From positions 72,759,393 to 72,823,392 of the forward strand of contig OV884059.1 of the NCBI GenBank assembly GCA_930367215.1: DNA of 64,000 nucleotides, written 5' to 3'. This document shows, piece by piece, positions 55,143 to 64,000 of the stretch. Numbering within the stretch: the stretch's first letter is position 1; every line of letters starts with the position of its first letter. The DNA is from Pollenia angustigena (Eukaryota > Arthropoda > Insecta > Diptera > Polleniidae). Under the pieces are notes generated by a model. It saw only the letters and a program-made list of their open reading frames with translations, made no database searches and was not told the origin of the DNA. A program made the translations under genes and the position numbers.

Positions 55143-56124
55143 TATATATAAAAGTGTAATTATTCCAGTACATATTAAGTTTTAAAATCAAATTTGTTTT
55201 ATAAATCTTAGCAGCTTTAATTAAATCTGGTACAATAAAAATATATTGCACTATAATAAACAAATTTGGACTTTCCCCATTATCGAAAAATGTTAACCGT
55301 TTTTGGATTATTTTGGATTTGAATGGGGGATTTCGGTCATAGAAATTGATGCACTATATAAGTACATATGTATATAATGACATAAGGGAATCAAAATGTT
55401 TCAGTGTTGCTAATTAAGGCAGAATTATTTACCAGGTAGTCGCAGTTCCTTGAAGATGTCAAATTATTTAACACAAGGCCAATTCTTTTTACATGTTCTC
55501 GCCTTGCTCAAACATACACAATATATCTTGTGTATTGTGATACAAAGTTGACAGCTACAAATAAAAAAAAGTAATCTGCTGTGGAATCAAGAGTATCAAG
55601 TAAATATATCTGCTTTGGTTGGTAATATGCTTTGTGGTTGATAATGTATAAAAAAAATCCAGTTCTGCTAAAAAGAAATGTGTAGTACTAAAATAAGTGC
55701 TAAAGCTCTCGACTTTTTTGATTTTTTATGGCAGGTAATAAAAAAGTTAGTTAAAGAAAAACGGGACAAATAGCGTCCCGTTCAGAGTATCGACGGGATA
55801 CGGGACATTCCACTCTAAAACTGGACTGTCCCAGCGAACACTGGCCAGCTGGCAAGTCTATCTCAGACCCCACAAAGTATTAATATTCTGTGCATTTAAC
55901 CATGTACGTATCTCGGTCCGTCTGTTGAGAAAAAACAATGTTGGTGTCAAATTGCTTCTACTTATCTTAACCAGTTTGAGATTAAAACGCAACAAAATCG
56001 GTCCAGTAGCAGGAGAGCTACAAATCCAAATGTGGAACCACCACCCTAAGACATTAATAAGTTTGTTAGATAAACTATCATAAATGTTGGTATAATGCAC
56101 GGATTGCTGTAAGACTTACAAGTA

Positions 56125-56480
56125 GGGGCAACAAAAAAAAGCACTAAAAAACAGTTTTAAGCTCTTAAAAAAGCGCTTAAAACATAAAAAATAAGCTTTT
56201 AAAATTAAAAAAAAGCAATTTAAATTTATTTTTTTTTCCACTTTATTTGTTTAATACGTTGCTGCAGTAAATTATAAATTGATGCGACAAATTTGCGAAA
56301 AGAAAATTCTGCTTTTTTGGAGTCAGCACGTTCTTGTACATAGAAAAAAGTTCTCTTTTCGTCAACAGATGTTAAGGGAGCATTTAAAATGAGTATTTGC
56401 TCTGAAGTATATTTTATACAATTGGACTCACAATTCCGCTTGCCTCCCAAAATATCCCCAATATCTTTTAGTACCGAAAA
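56125..56480 (-). pseudogene. hAT transposase C-terminal fragment, same family as 17.2-18.4 kb
   Basis: A minus-strand frame reads ILNAPLTSVDEKRTFFY and DSKKAEFSFRKF. It parallels LKYAPSTSIDVERSFSL..ERRRKLKFEKI in the hAT at 17156-18363. The adjoining AAAAAAAGC-rich sequence (56130-56215) resembles that element's subterminal region. A fragment only; ends not found. Confidence 0.6.
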
Positions 56481-56796
56481 TCCTTAATTTTTTTAATAAA
56501 ACTTATTTAAATTTTTTATAAATTTTGTTTCCCCTGGAACACCGGAATTTTTTCCTACGGTGTAATGGACACTTGACTTTGGAAACCACTGAAAGATATT
56601 TTGTATCCAATTTTGTTATAACTTCGTGTAAAAACCAAAAATTAGCAGAAATTAACAACATTTGGTTCCGCAAGTCGCCTTCATTCCAATATAAACAAAG
56701 AAAACTTAACAAAAAAAATAAACTAACTAACAGACGTTACTTTATAAAAAAACTATATTTAAAAAGAAATAAGATGTTACAAACTATGATGGTATC

Positions 56797-57668
56797 GGGT
56801 GATTTTTTAGCTATTATCTTTTTGACAACACTGGTTTAAACAGCTGACGCACGTTTCGTGTTTTGTTTCACTGTCAAACATCTTCAGTTTGGTCTATAAT
56901 TTAACCATGAATCGTCTTACAAACGAACAACGCTTGCAATTTATTGAATTTTATTATCAAAATGCGTGCTCTGTTAAGAAAGTTTATCGCGCGCTTCTTG
57001 TGGTCAGCGATGAAGCTTATTTTGGCTCAATGGGTACGTTAATAAGCAGAATTGTCAATTTTGGTGTGAAGATCAGCCAAAAGCATTGCAAGAGCTACCA
57101 ATGCATCCAGAAAAAGTCACAGTTTGGTGCGGTTTATGGCCTGGTGGCATCATTGGACCGTACTTCTTCAAAGATGATGCGAATCGTAACGTAACTGTGA
57201 ATGGTGAGCGCTACCGTGAGATGATATCCAACTTTTTTTTGCCCAAAATGCAAGAGCTTGACTTGCATGACATGTGGTGTCAACAAGACGGTGCCACATG
57301 CCACACAGCACGCTTAACAATGGACTTATTGAGAGGCAAGTTCGGTGAACATTTTATTTCACGTTCGGGACCAGTCAATTGGCCGCCTAGATCGATTTAA
57401 CCTCTTTAGACTATTTTTTGTGGGGCTATGTTAAAGTTCATGTCTATACACACATGCCTGCTTCAATTGACGCATTGGAAGACAACATTGAAGCATTTAT
57501 TCATGAGATACCGGCCGAAATGTTGGAAAGAGTATGCCAAAATTGGACTAAGCGGATGGACCATTTGAGGCGCAGTCACGGTACTATCGATTTAAAAAAA
57601 GATTTCATGCATGTTCTGAATTTTATGTGTTTTTTTTTTACTTTCCTATAGCTCTTAAAAAATCACCC
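56797..57668 (+). mobile_element. Mariner element, DD41D (rosa-like), internally deleted
   Basis: Terminal repeats GGGTGATTTTTTA at the left and its inverse (TAAAAAATCACCC) at the right. Length 872 bp against about 1.3 kb for an intact mariner; the missing part falls between the N-terminal helix-turn-helix and the first catalytic aspartate. The inner left region and right region both have AGCTAT-type extension of the terminal repeat. Confidence 0.88.
56907..57650 (+). pseudogene. Mariner transposase, best preserved copy in the window
   Basis: MNRLTNEQRLQFIEFYYQNA starts an HTH domain that runs to VYRALL, then a deletion joins it to VSDEAYFGSMG (first aspartate). A frame change leads to LQELPMHPEKVTVWCGLWPG and TVNGERYREMISNFF. 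QQDGATCHTARLT holds the second aspartate. After a stop and frame change near 57400, DYFLWGYVKVHVYT holds the third. About 41 residues separate the second and third aspartates, defining DD41D. Inactive because of the deletion, two frameshifts and a stop. Confidence 0.88.
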
Positions 57669-57956
57669 ATTATAAAGACGTAACAGAAAAGTATCATTGT
57701 ATAAAGTGACGGACTGTGTGGCTGAGGAATTTTATCGTTAGAATACAAATATTTCGAGAGAAAAGACCATTCACAAGCAAACAATAAAATATGTTGTTAA
57801 AAAGGCTTAATACTAAAAACTTAACCCTACGGCCACTAACCGGGTACCCGAGAAACTTTTTCAACTTAAAAATGCTCGCAATTCTTTCACAATGAAGATT
57901 TGGCAATGAAACTCCAAATCGTCGCTATTAAGGACTTAGAAAACATTATAAAAGAA

Positions 57957-57965
<9 letters not shown>

Positions 57966-58001
<36 letters not shown>
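57966..58001. repeat. AT dinucleotide microsatellite
   Basis: About 18 uninterrupted AT units directly after an A run, inside the piggyBac remnant. Confidence 0.9.
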
Positions 58002-58005
<4 letters not shown>

Positions 58006-58212
58006 GATCTTTGTTTAAAACCGTTTAACATTCGACAACTAGGCGAGTCAATGACCGAGTACCGCGGTACTCCTACAAGTTTTGTTTGTTTTTCTTTGCA
58101 AATGACCACGGTTACTTTGACTTTGATTGAAAAACATATAAATTTGTTTTTTTAACAACTTCTGTATTATTCAAATGTTATATTTGTCGGTATCGGCTTG
58201 CGTTGACAGCAT

Positions 58213-58542
58213 TTAATAGCAGATCGTGGTGAAAAGTGGCGAGTAATTGGAATGTTCCGCTAAATCAAGCGTGGTAAAAAAATTATCTATTGTTTTGGCG
58301 CGCCAACTACCATGGAAAGGACTTGTTAGATCCTTAACCACTCTTTTTCCTTGTCGTATCTCAGGACCGAGAGGTGATTTCCCGGTATATAGTTGGTCAT
58401 CTAGCGGATAGGATTTTTTTTGCATCACAAGTCCAAAAAACTTTAATCCCCAATTTGGCTGGATTCGTATTCGCATTAACTTGATATTTACATCGTCAAA
58501 TCGTGTAAAACGTCGCAGTGACCAGAATCTGTTAATGGCCAT
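58213..58542 (-). pseudogene. piggyBac transposase remnant
   Basis: A 109-codon frame begins MAINRFWSLRRFTRFDDVN, matching the N.RF..I...LRFDD motif upstream of the catalytic domain. It then jumps to GLKFFGLVMQKKSYPLDDQL, YTGKSPLGPEIRQGKRVVKD and TIDNFFTTLDLAEH, the latter covering the TDNFFTS region of the catalytic core. The stretch carrying the first aspartate is deleted. The frame is lost after about 58230. Confidence 0.85.
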
Positions 58543-58825
58543 TGTTTCTCGACATAGAGGATAAGATATGATGGTACATTAATCTTTCGTAATATCATTA
58601 CATGAATGATTTGCACCTTTCATTATTAAAATGTCAGTAAAGGCATACATTTCATTTACTGTTACAAAAGTGCAAAAATCTACAAAGGGGTAAGGGGTAC
58701 CCGGTTATTGACTTACGTATATTTTGTTGGTTATTGACCGTAGGGTTAAACACATAAAAAATATATATACAATAATATAAAAAGTACGTTACAGTACCTC
58801 TAAGACAGAGTAACATAAAAATCCA

Positions 58826-59095
58826 GTAAGAAAGTATAGTTGGTCAGGCCCGAATACATGACACCTTGCAAAACAGTATTTTAAAACAAATTTTGCAGAG
58901 TATGTGGCTATATGAATAGCGATCAATCTATGTTTTAAATATCATTAAATCGGTTTGATAGTTTCTGATAGGCATACATTGCCCCTATCTCCCCTCGATA
59001 TCCTATTTAAAACAAAATGCATACCTTATGTGTTCATATAAATATGGATCTATCAATATTTTAAATATCATTAAAATAAGTTTGATATTGCAATA
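58826..59095 (-). repeat. Family A repeat, partial, reverse orientation
   Basis: AAGAAAGTATAGTTGGTCAG, then CATGACACCTTGCAAAACAG and two TCGGTTTGATAG..CCCCTATCTCCCCTCG units. It stops at 59095 where a family D fragment begins. Confidence 0.65.
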
Positions 59096-59224
59096 AACCT
59101 CCTACTAGGACATCTCCATGTTAAAGTGACAAGTCTGTTTTAACATATAAAGTGCTAGAACCGCTCCCTACCACCTACGAACTGCCACGTGACAAGTTTG
59201 GTGTTAGTTCCCTTTCCTCTAGGG
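59096..59224. repeat. Family D right-end fragment
   Basis: CTAGGACATCTCCATGTTAA, GAACTGCCACGTGACAAGTT and GTTAGTTCCCTTTCCTCTAG then GG match the right half of the other D copies. Confidence 0.65.
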
Positions 59225-59698
59225 TATCTTTACCAAAAATATATAAGGAAAAATAAATTGGTTTAAAAAGTTTTTTATAACGGCACGGCACCTTTTACAA
59301 AAAATCAAAAACATAATCATTTTATGTTAATAAAAAATAAATTAAAAAAATATGAGCTAAAAGCCTATACTCAATACCTGCATTTTAAGCTAATCAGGCG
59401 AAACACAATTGCAAATTCATGCATTCATTTATTACTTCAGCAATCGCAGAGATTTGCACTTTTTTTCTAAACATAACCATTTTATTGCTAACAAGGAATA
59501 TCTTCATTCCATCAAAGCTACTTTTTGATTTTGCGTGTGTAATTTTCCCTCAAATGTGTAATTTGGGTCAGAGTCATGTGCAATATCCAAATTATTAATT
59601 GGCAACACTGGAATATCATCTCTTATCAGGAATGGAAATCATGGTAAACTTGTACTTTTTTTGGTACATTTTTGACCTTGTTGGTACCGTGGCACTAC
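59225..59698. other. Non-coding stretch, no gene seen
   Basis: AT-rich without recognised structure. A GGTACCGTGGCAC patch near 59682-59696 resembles the GGTAC..ACC text at 63735-63780. Confidence 0.45.
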
Positions 59699-59732
59699 TA
59701 GGGATGCAACATCGTTCTGAAAATCATCATCG

Positions 59733-60230
59733 ATGAAAAACATTGGTAAAAAACACGATACATCGATGTTTCAAAATGATAAAAAGGTTGTAACCAAGAG
59801 AAAAAAAGGTCAGTCCATAATGACAAATTTAACTGAACCAAAAAACCCGTTCCCTATTTCCAATTGCTGCAAAAAAATTTACTATTCGTTAGTAAGTGAT
59901 GAAAGTACTGTCTCTAGAAATCTGGCAGTTGTTATCCGGACTTTTGATGGTCAATGTCGTGACAGATTTTTGTGTATGATTCAAAGCCCAATACAATTGC
60001 TGAGTACTAATAATATACCAATAAAAAATATGGTTGGCATTACCACTGACAATTGTGCTGTAATGACAGGTGCTGGGAGCGGTGTTCAAACTATATTTAA
60101 GAATTTAGTTCCACATGTGTACACAAATGGATTTATTTGTCACATACTAAATTTGGCTTCTTCAGCTTCTTTTTATAGTGTTACTCGTAGGTTGATTTCA
60201 TTAAATTTCAAGAATATCTAAATAATCAAC
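59733..60230 (+). pseudogene. hAT transposase, N-terminal and central part
   Basis: A 162-codon frame reads YYSLVSDESTVSRNLAVVIR, FDGQCRDRFLCMIQSP, NNIPIKNMVGITTDNCAVM and NGFICHILNLASSASF. These match the (V)DESTD..K.LA.V.RF, NIP..N..G...DNA..M and C..H.L.L..S segments of hAT transposases, which carry the first two acidic catalytic residues. ATG at 59733 is the first in frame, but a BED finger would normally precede it and is not seen. Confidence 0.75.
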
Positions 60231-60502
60231 AACAAGATGGCTCTCGCGGCAGCAAGCAGTTCAAAGAATGGTCGAGCAGTGGGATCATCTTAATTATTAT
60301 TTTAATATGAATGATTTTTAAACTGAATCAAAATATGAAAGATTAACATTTCTTTCATCAGGACTTAAAAACCCTTTTTTATAAGTAAACATTTTTGTTT
60401 CTACAATATATGCTTAAAATAAAAAATTCTGTGAATTTAGAAATGCAATCGGAGGAACCATGAATGCACATATTTTTATCAAGATTGATTTTTTTCGATT
60501 TT

Positions 60503-60985
60503 TTTCAGGAATACAAAATTTTTTATTAATACGATTTCCGTATGACGTGCTAAATTCCCAATTTTTCATATTTGATAAATACGCTGAAATTTAATGTTGA
60601 GGAAAAGCTAGCTTCTATGCGCATTTCACTGGTTGCTTATGCTAGCTCATCAGGAAACCTTTTCCAAAGATTTTAGAAAAGCCAAAAATATTATAAAAAT
60701 AAAACCCTAAAGCGAATAAGAATTATAAACACTCAAAGTCTTACTTGTAACAATATCAAAGCCTAAACAAAACACCAACAATAAACAGTGAGTTTATCTT
60801 TTCTTACATTCCCCTACAATTAGTTGGGTTCTTTCCGACTTCAATTGTAGTTGTAAGTGGGTAAAAAAAAACAAACTACTTCATTCTACTGTCTTCGTAA
60901 GAAAACAACAAAAAAAACCAATTTTGCACGGGAACATGCAAGTCTATTATCAAAATTATTTTCGGGAATACAAAATTTATTATAA
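60503..60985. repeat. Family C copy with repeated left block
   Basis: AGGAATACAAAATTTTTTAT, TGACGTGCTAAATTCCCAAT and the ~240-bp right part shared with 4757-5010. The GGGAATACAAAATTTATTAT block recurs at 60963-60985 in the same orientation, so this could be two partial copies or an element with direct terminal repeats. Confidence 0.55.
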
Positions 60986-61039
60986 TTTTTTTTTCTTTCA
61001 CCAAGTTGCACGTCACTTTCTTAAAAAGACTGTTCAAGA

Positions 61040-61376
61040 TGAATGTGATTATATACTGTGAACCTTGTTGAAAATAATATTCCCATAGATGAAGTTTATT
61101 GTGGCACAGAAGTTGATGTGTATATTTCCACAAATAATATTGACAACTATCCTGTAAAAAATTTAAAACAAATGCTAAAGCTTTTAATGTGCAATTATGT
61201 AGTGTTATAAGGTCAAAGGTGAACTTTAAAAATGAAGTACTTAAATGGTTCGATAAGTTTACTACAGAAAATGTAATTATGGGAGAAACAAATTCAATAG
61301 TACCTATTCTGGTGAAAAGTTGCCACATGAACTTAAATCACACAGAGATTCAAATATTTCTGTTTTTGGTCTAACA
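61040..61376 (+). pseudogene. hAT transposase, middle fragment
   Basis: In one frame NLVENNIPIDEVYCGTEVDV runs on to YISTNNIDNYPVKNLKQ. After a frame change, GEKLPHELKSHRDSN leads to ISVFGLT just before the next insertion. The NIP.DEVY.G pattern occurs in the central part of hAT transposases. Confidence 0.55.
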
Positions 61377-62051
61377 CAGGGTCTCCACCTGAGGTAAGAT
61401 ATAAGATTTTTTTATCAGCAAACGTAAAATCCAATCGCAGAGAGTATTATCTTACGTGTGGACTCTCAAATAGTGTAAGTATTAATGTTATAATAAATGT
61501 TATGAGACAGTTGTTATAAAAAATCTTATAGCAACCAAGGCCTATCCAATAGGTCTGCTTACTTCTACAACAATACACCAATACAAAAAACAACAAGCAT
61601 CGCCGTTGTCAAAATCTTACTACTACATAAGCGAAACAAAAGGAAAAATGTGTGTTATGTGCATGTATGTGTGGCAAAAAACCAAAAACTTAAACAAAAA
61701 TGTACATGTATAAGGAAAATGTAAACAACTTTTGACATCGTTGAGGAATAAACCAAATAAACATCTGGCTTCTTGCGCAGACTTATTGGATATACCTTGA
61801 TAGCAACTATCTTATAAGATGAGGTGTCAAAAATAGACGTACATACTTGCATATAAAAATAATAAGACGCTGTTATTAAATTGTTTAATTTTTTAGTGCA
61901 AATAGCGAAAATCTTGTGATAAGTGTTTAAAAAAAAAAACAATATTGTTAACTAAAAAAAAGAAAAAACTAAAAAAAAGAATAAAAAAGCATAAGTTTAT
62001 TGTACGAGAATCACTCGATTATGAAATCTTATAAGATACGTGTTCCCCCTG
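61377..62051. mobile_element. Candidate 675-bp element with CAGGG ends
   Basis: The ends pair as CAGGGTCTCCAC..ATATAAGATTT and inverted CAGGGGGAACAC..TATAAGATTT. ATCTTATAAGAT motifs recur inside. It separates two transposase pieces of the surrounding hAT. A CAGGG end suggests hAT, but no target duplication was recognisable. Confidence 0.55.
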
Positions 62052-62110
62052 TTTAGGATTAAGATTAACATGAAGAAACGTGTTTTCTCATTCTGCAGAC
62101 GTTCTCTCAC

Positions 62111-62594
62111 ATCCCTGCGGGAAATTTGTGTCAATTGGTCCAACAGACTGGTCCTGGGATTTGTGAAAATGGAACAAGTACAAAAAGAAAGGACTCATGA
62201 CCATTGAAAGCAGAACCAATCCCTTAACTGGTTTATGAAGAACAAAAGGCTAGAAAAAGAAATGAATTACAGTGCAGTCTTCACCGGTGCTGTAACACAT
62301 TTTTTGGTACTTTCTTTAATTTGGTTCTTGAATTTAATACTAGAACTTGTTTTATTGAAATAGTACTATGTACATTGTATTGAAATTCTGCTACATTTTA
62401 GTAACTGACACTAAGCACGTTCATTGAGAATAGATCTGTGACTGGTCAAATGGTGTTAATTGCCCCATCCAATGACAACCCAATGTAAAAGTTATAGGTC
62501 TTATTCATATAAAGTGTTAAAACTAGGACCGGTCTCTACCACCAAAGACCTATCATGGGACTACTTTGGTATCAGTTCGCTTCCCTCTAGGGAT
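62111..62594. mobile_element. Family D element, 484 bp
   Basis: ATCCCTGCGGGAAATTTGTG at the left and CGCTTCCCTCTAGGGAT at the right; inverted ATCCCT termini. Shares TGTGTCAATTGG, CTAGGACCGG..CTACCACC and GT.TCAGTTC.CTTCCCTCTAGG with other D copies. A 67-codon frame overlaps it by chance. Confidence 0.65.
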
Positions 62595-62639
62595 ATTATA
62601 ACAGATATTATCTTAGGTGAAGACTCCATGTATAGTATC

Positions 62640-62800
62640 ACAGATGAGAAATTAATTAAATGAGTTCATGTTCCCAGATATTTCAAGAATTGTAAGAGGA
62701 ACTCTGTATATTCCTCATTCCTCGGCCAACGTCGAACGTGTTTTTTTCTTTCCGAAACCTAATTAAAACAAGTGAAAGAAATAGACTTAAAGTTTCTACT
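62640..62800 (+). pseudogene. hAT transposase C-terminal dimerisation motif
   Basis: A frame reads MFPDISRIVRGTLYIPHSSA then NVERVFF, after which a frameshift leads to KPN-type and R..RLKVSTVSN-like text. (P)HSSANVER.FS is the conserved hAT dimerisation motif near the C-terminus. An in-frame stop follows the T run at 62742-62748. Confidence 0.75.
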
Positions 62801-63043
62801 GTTTCAAATTTGATATAAACAAAAGGTTTATTAAAGTCAACAAATTTGCGTTGCTTTAATTTTATATAACAGAAAATTTAAATTATCTAAAAATATTTAA
62901 TAAATAAAAGTTGTTAAATAACCGATCTCTAACAAGTCGTATCTACGTATGTACCTCTATGAATGTAATATTAAATATTTTTTATGTTATTTTTTATTGT
63001 ATACGGAAGTTTATACACATTTTTATTAATAAATATTAAAACA

Positions 63044-63728
63044 AGTAAGAAAGTATAGTCGGTCAAGCCCGACCATATGATACCCTACACCACAGTATTT
63101 AAAAACACATCATGCTTATGTGTCCATATAAATATGGATTAATCTATAAACTTCATGAAAATCGGTTTGAAAGTTTGTGAGTGGCAGAAATTACCCCCTG
63201 CCTCCCCTTGTGGTCCCATTTTTTAAAAACTGTATAGCTAATGTGTCCCTATAGATATGGACCTATCTATGTTTTAAATTTCATTAAAATCGGTTTGAGA
63301 CGCAGAAATTGCCCCTATCTCCCCTCGTGGTCCGATTTTTTTTAAATTTATACATTTTGTGTACATATAGATATGGTTCTATCTATGTTTTATATTTCAT
63401 TAAAATCGGTTTGATAGTTTCTGAGAGGAAGAAATTTCCCCTATCTTCCCTCGTTGTCCTACGATTCGGCCCATTTTCAATAGGCTTGGTCCTTGTGCCA
63501 ATAAGAACCTATGACCAAAATTTAATCAAATTATCTCCAAAATTGCGACCTGTACTTTGCGCACAAGTTTACATAGACAGCCAGCCGGACGGACATCGTT
63601 AGTTCGACTCAGAAAGTGATTCTGAGTAGATCGGTATACTTTAAGCTGGGTCTGAACCACTATTTTAAGGCGTTACACACATCAGCACAAATGCATAATA
63701 CCCTCTCCACTATTGTGGTGTGGGTATA
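63044..63728 (-). repeat. Family A repeat, complete, reverse orientation
   Basis: Begins AAGTAAGAAAGTATAGTCGG and GATACCCTACACCACAGTAT, ends ACTATTGTGGTGTGGGTATA. Three ~120-bp units (AAATCGGTTTGA..CCCCTCGTGGTCC) and the ACGGACATCGTTAGTTCGAC tract are present. This is the longest and cleanest copy in the window and can serve as reference for family A. A 97-codon frame inside is an artefact shared by other copies. Confidence 0.75.
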
Positions 63729-64000
63729 AAAATAGTACCGTCATGGTCCAAAAAGTACATTTTATTTTCATAGTTGGTACAAACTCAAAAAACCCATGTT
63801 CTTTCCCTGTCTCTTATAATTTGTATCTCATTATTTTATACCAGTAAATAAAAAAATCACATTGTTTTCAACCAGCGTTGCCAGAATTAAGATTTTATCT
63901 TATTTTTAAAGATTTTTTGAACAAAATAAGATTTTTTTTCTCAAATTAAAATTTTTTATTTTTAGAAATAAAGATTTTTAACTTAAGTTTGTACAACGTA
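63729..64000. other. Non-coding end of window, no gene seen
   Basis: AT-rich, with repeated AAAATAAGATTTT-like text from 63890 that might be the start of another element running out of the window. Confidence 0.4.

Larger units (their letters stand above)
53555..55860. mobile_element. hAT-type element, 2,306 bp, with perfect 8-bp target duplication
   Basis: TCTCAGAC flanks both sides (53547-53554, 55861-55868). The ends are TAGGCTTACCA and TAGACTTGCCA, differing at two bases; AAAACTGGAC occurs inverted near both ends. No transposase frame survives; much of the length is later family I and family A insertions. Confidence 0.85.
53467..56115. repeat. Family H repeat split by a hAT element
   Basis: 53467-53554 (TATACCCTCCACCACCACTG, GTGTTATTCATCTCAGAC) is continued at 55861 (TCTCAGACCCCACAAAG, TCGGTCCGTCTGTTGA, AAAACAATGTTGGTGTCAAA). 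Together they align with 29030-29400. The inserted element's 8-bp duplication is exactly at the join. Confidence 0.8.
57825..58745. mobile_element. piggyBac-type element, 921 bp, TTAA target site
   Basis: TTAA on both sides (57821-57824, 58746-58749). Ends are CCCTACGGCCACTAACC and, inverted, CCCTACGGTCAATAACC; GGGTACCC motifs lie just inside each. It carries a minus-strand piggyBac transposase fragment and an AT microsatellite. Size shows a large internal deletion compared with about 2.4 kb for intact piggyBac. Confidence 0.88.
59699..62931 (+). mobile_element. hAT relic with three later insertions
   Basis: Starts at TAGGGATGCAAC and may end at 62931 (inverted TAGAGATCGGT); these ends agree at only part of their length and no 8-bp duplication is visible, so borders are tentative. 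Three transposase pieces in order on the plus strand (59733-60230, about 61040-61376, 62640-62800) are separated by family C, an inverted-repeat element and family D. Confidence 0.6.

Noticed and set aside
59889..60089. 66-codon minus-strand frame
   Set aside because: It is the antisense of the clearly recognisable hAT transposase frame on the plus strand.
63309..63602. 97-codon frame near the right end, similar to one at 18836-19027
   Set aside because: Both are readings of the same family A segment on opposite orientations; frames break in the other copies.

Overview
The window reads as non-coding, transposon-saturated DNA from an insect. A higher (calyptrate-like) fly is my best guess, from the strong AT-richness, the mix of hAT, mariner DD41D, piggyBac and non-LTR elements, and interspersed repeats that end in GATTCGGCATAGCC-type or TATACCCACACCACA-type termini. 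This is inference; no host gene is present to confirm it. I found no intact protein-coding host gene, no rRNA and no functional tRNA. Every reading frame with recognisable homology belongs to a broken transposase or reverse transcriptase.

Layout. 1-9 kb: two abutting MITEs, a decayed mariner (2.5-3.7 kb), a 472-bp element with 9-bp target duplications (4.28-4.75 kb), a 180-bp inverted repeat and an internal array of repeat family A. 9-16 kb: mostly unique AT-rich DNA, then a degenerate tandem array, nested MITEs (one only 90 bp) and repeat families B and F. 16.6-18.5 kb: a minus-strand LINE interrupted by a hAT element with a perfect 8-bp duplication. 18.7-31 kb: copies of families A, B, H and I with hAT, pogo-like and unclassified MITEs inside them. 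32-45 kb: small elements (families D, E, J), a palindromic Tc1-like element with an inverted copy of its own transposase 3' end (35.5-37.2 kb), and a hAT remnant (39.5-40.9 kb). 45.1-49.1 kb: a three-level nest (family A, then a LINE, then a 9-bp-TSD element). 50.0-52.3 kb: a piggyBac-like shell around a mariner, a LINE fragment and a MITE. 53.5-56.1 kb: family H split by a hAT element that itself holds families I and A. 56.8-58.7 kb: a DD41D mariner and a piggyBac remnant. 59.7-62.9 kb: a hAT relic carrying three insertions. The end is a complete family A copy.

The elements do not form a pathway; their relation is stratigraphic. Target-site duplications give a relative insertion order in at least six nests. 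The only hints of host function are minus-strand promoter or splice-donor look-alikes near 1.2, 9.4 and 38.2-38.75 kb, which would fit non-coding first exons and long introns of a minus-strand gene lying to the left, but these are weak.

The most notable structures are two 9-bp-TSD elements with different ends that share a GC-rich 82-bp internal repeat, the self-palindromic Tc1-like element, and several well-delimited families (A, B, C, D/E, H, I) for which I can give no established name. Family letters are labels used only in this annotation.
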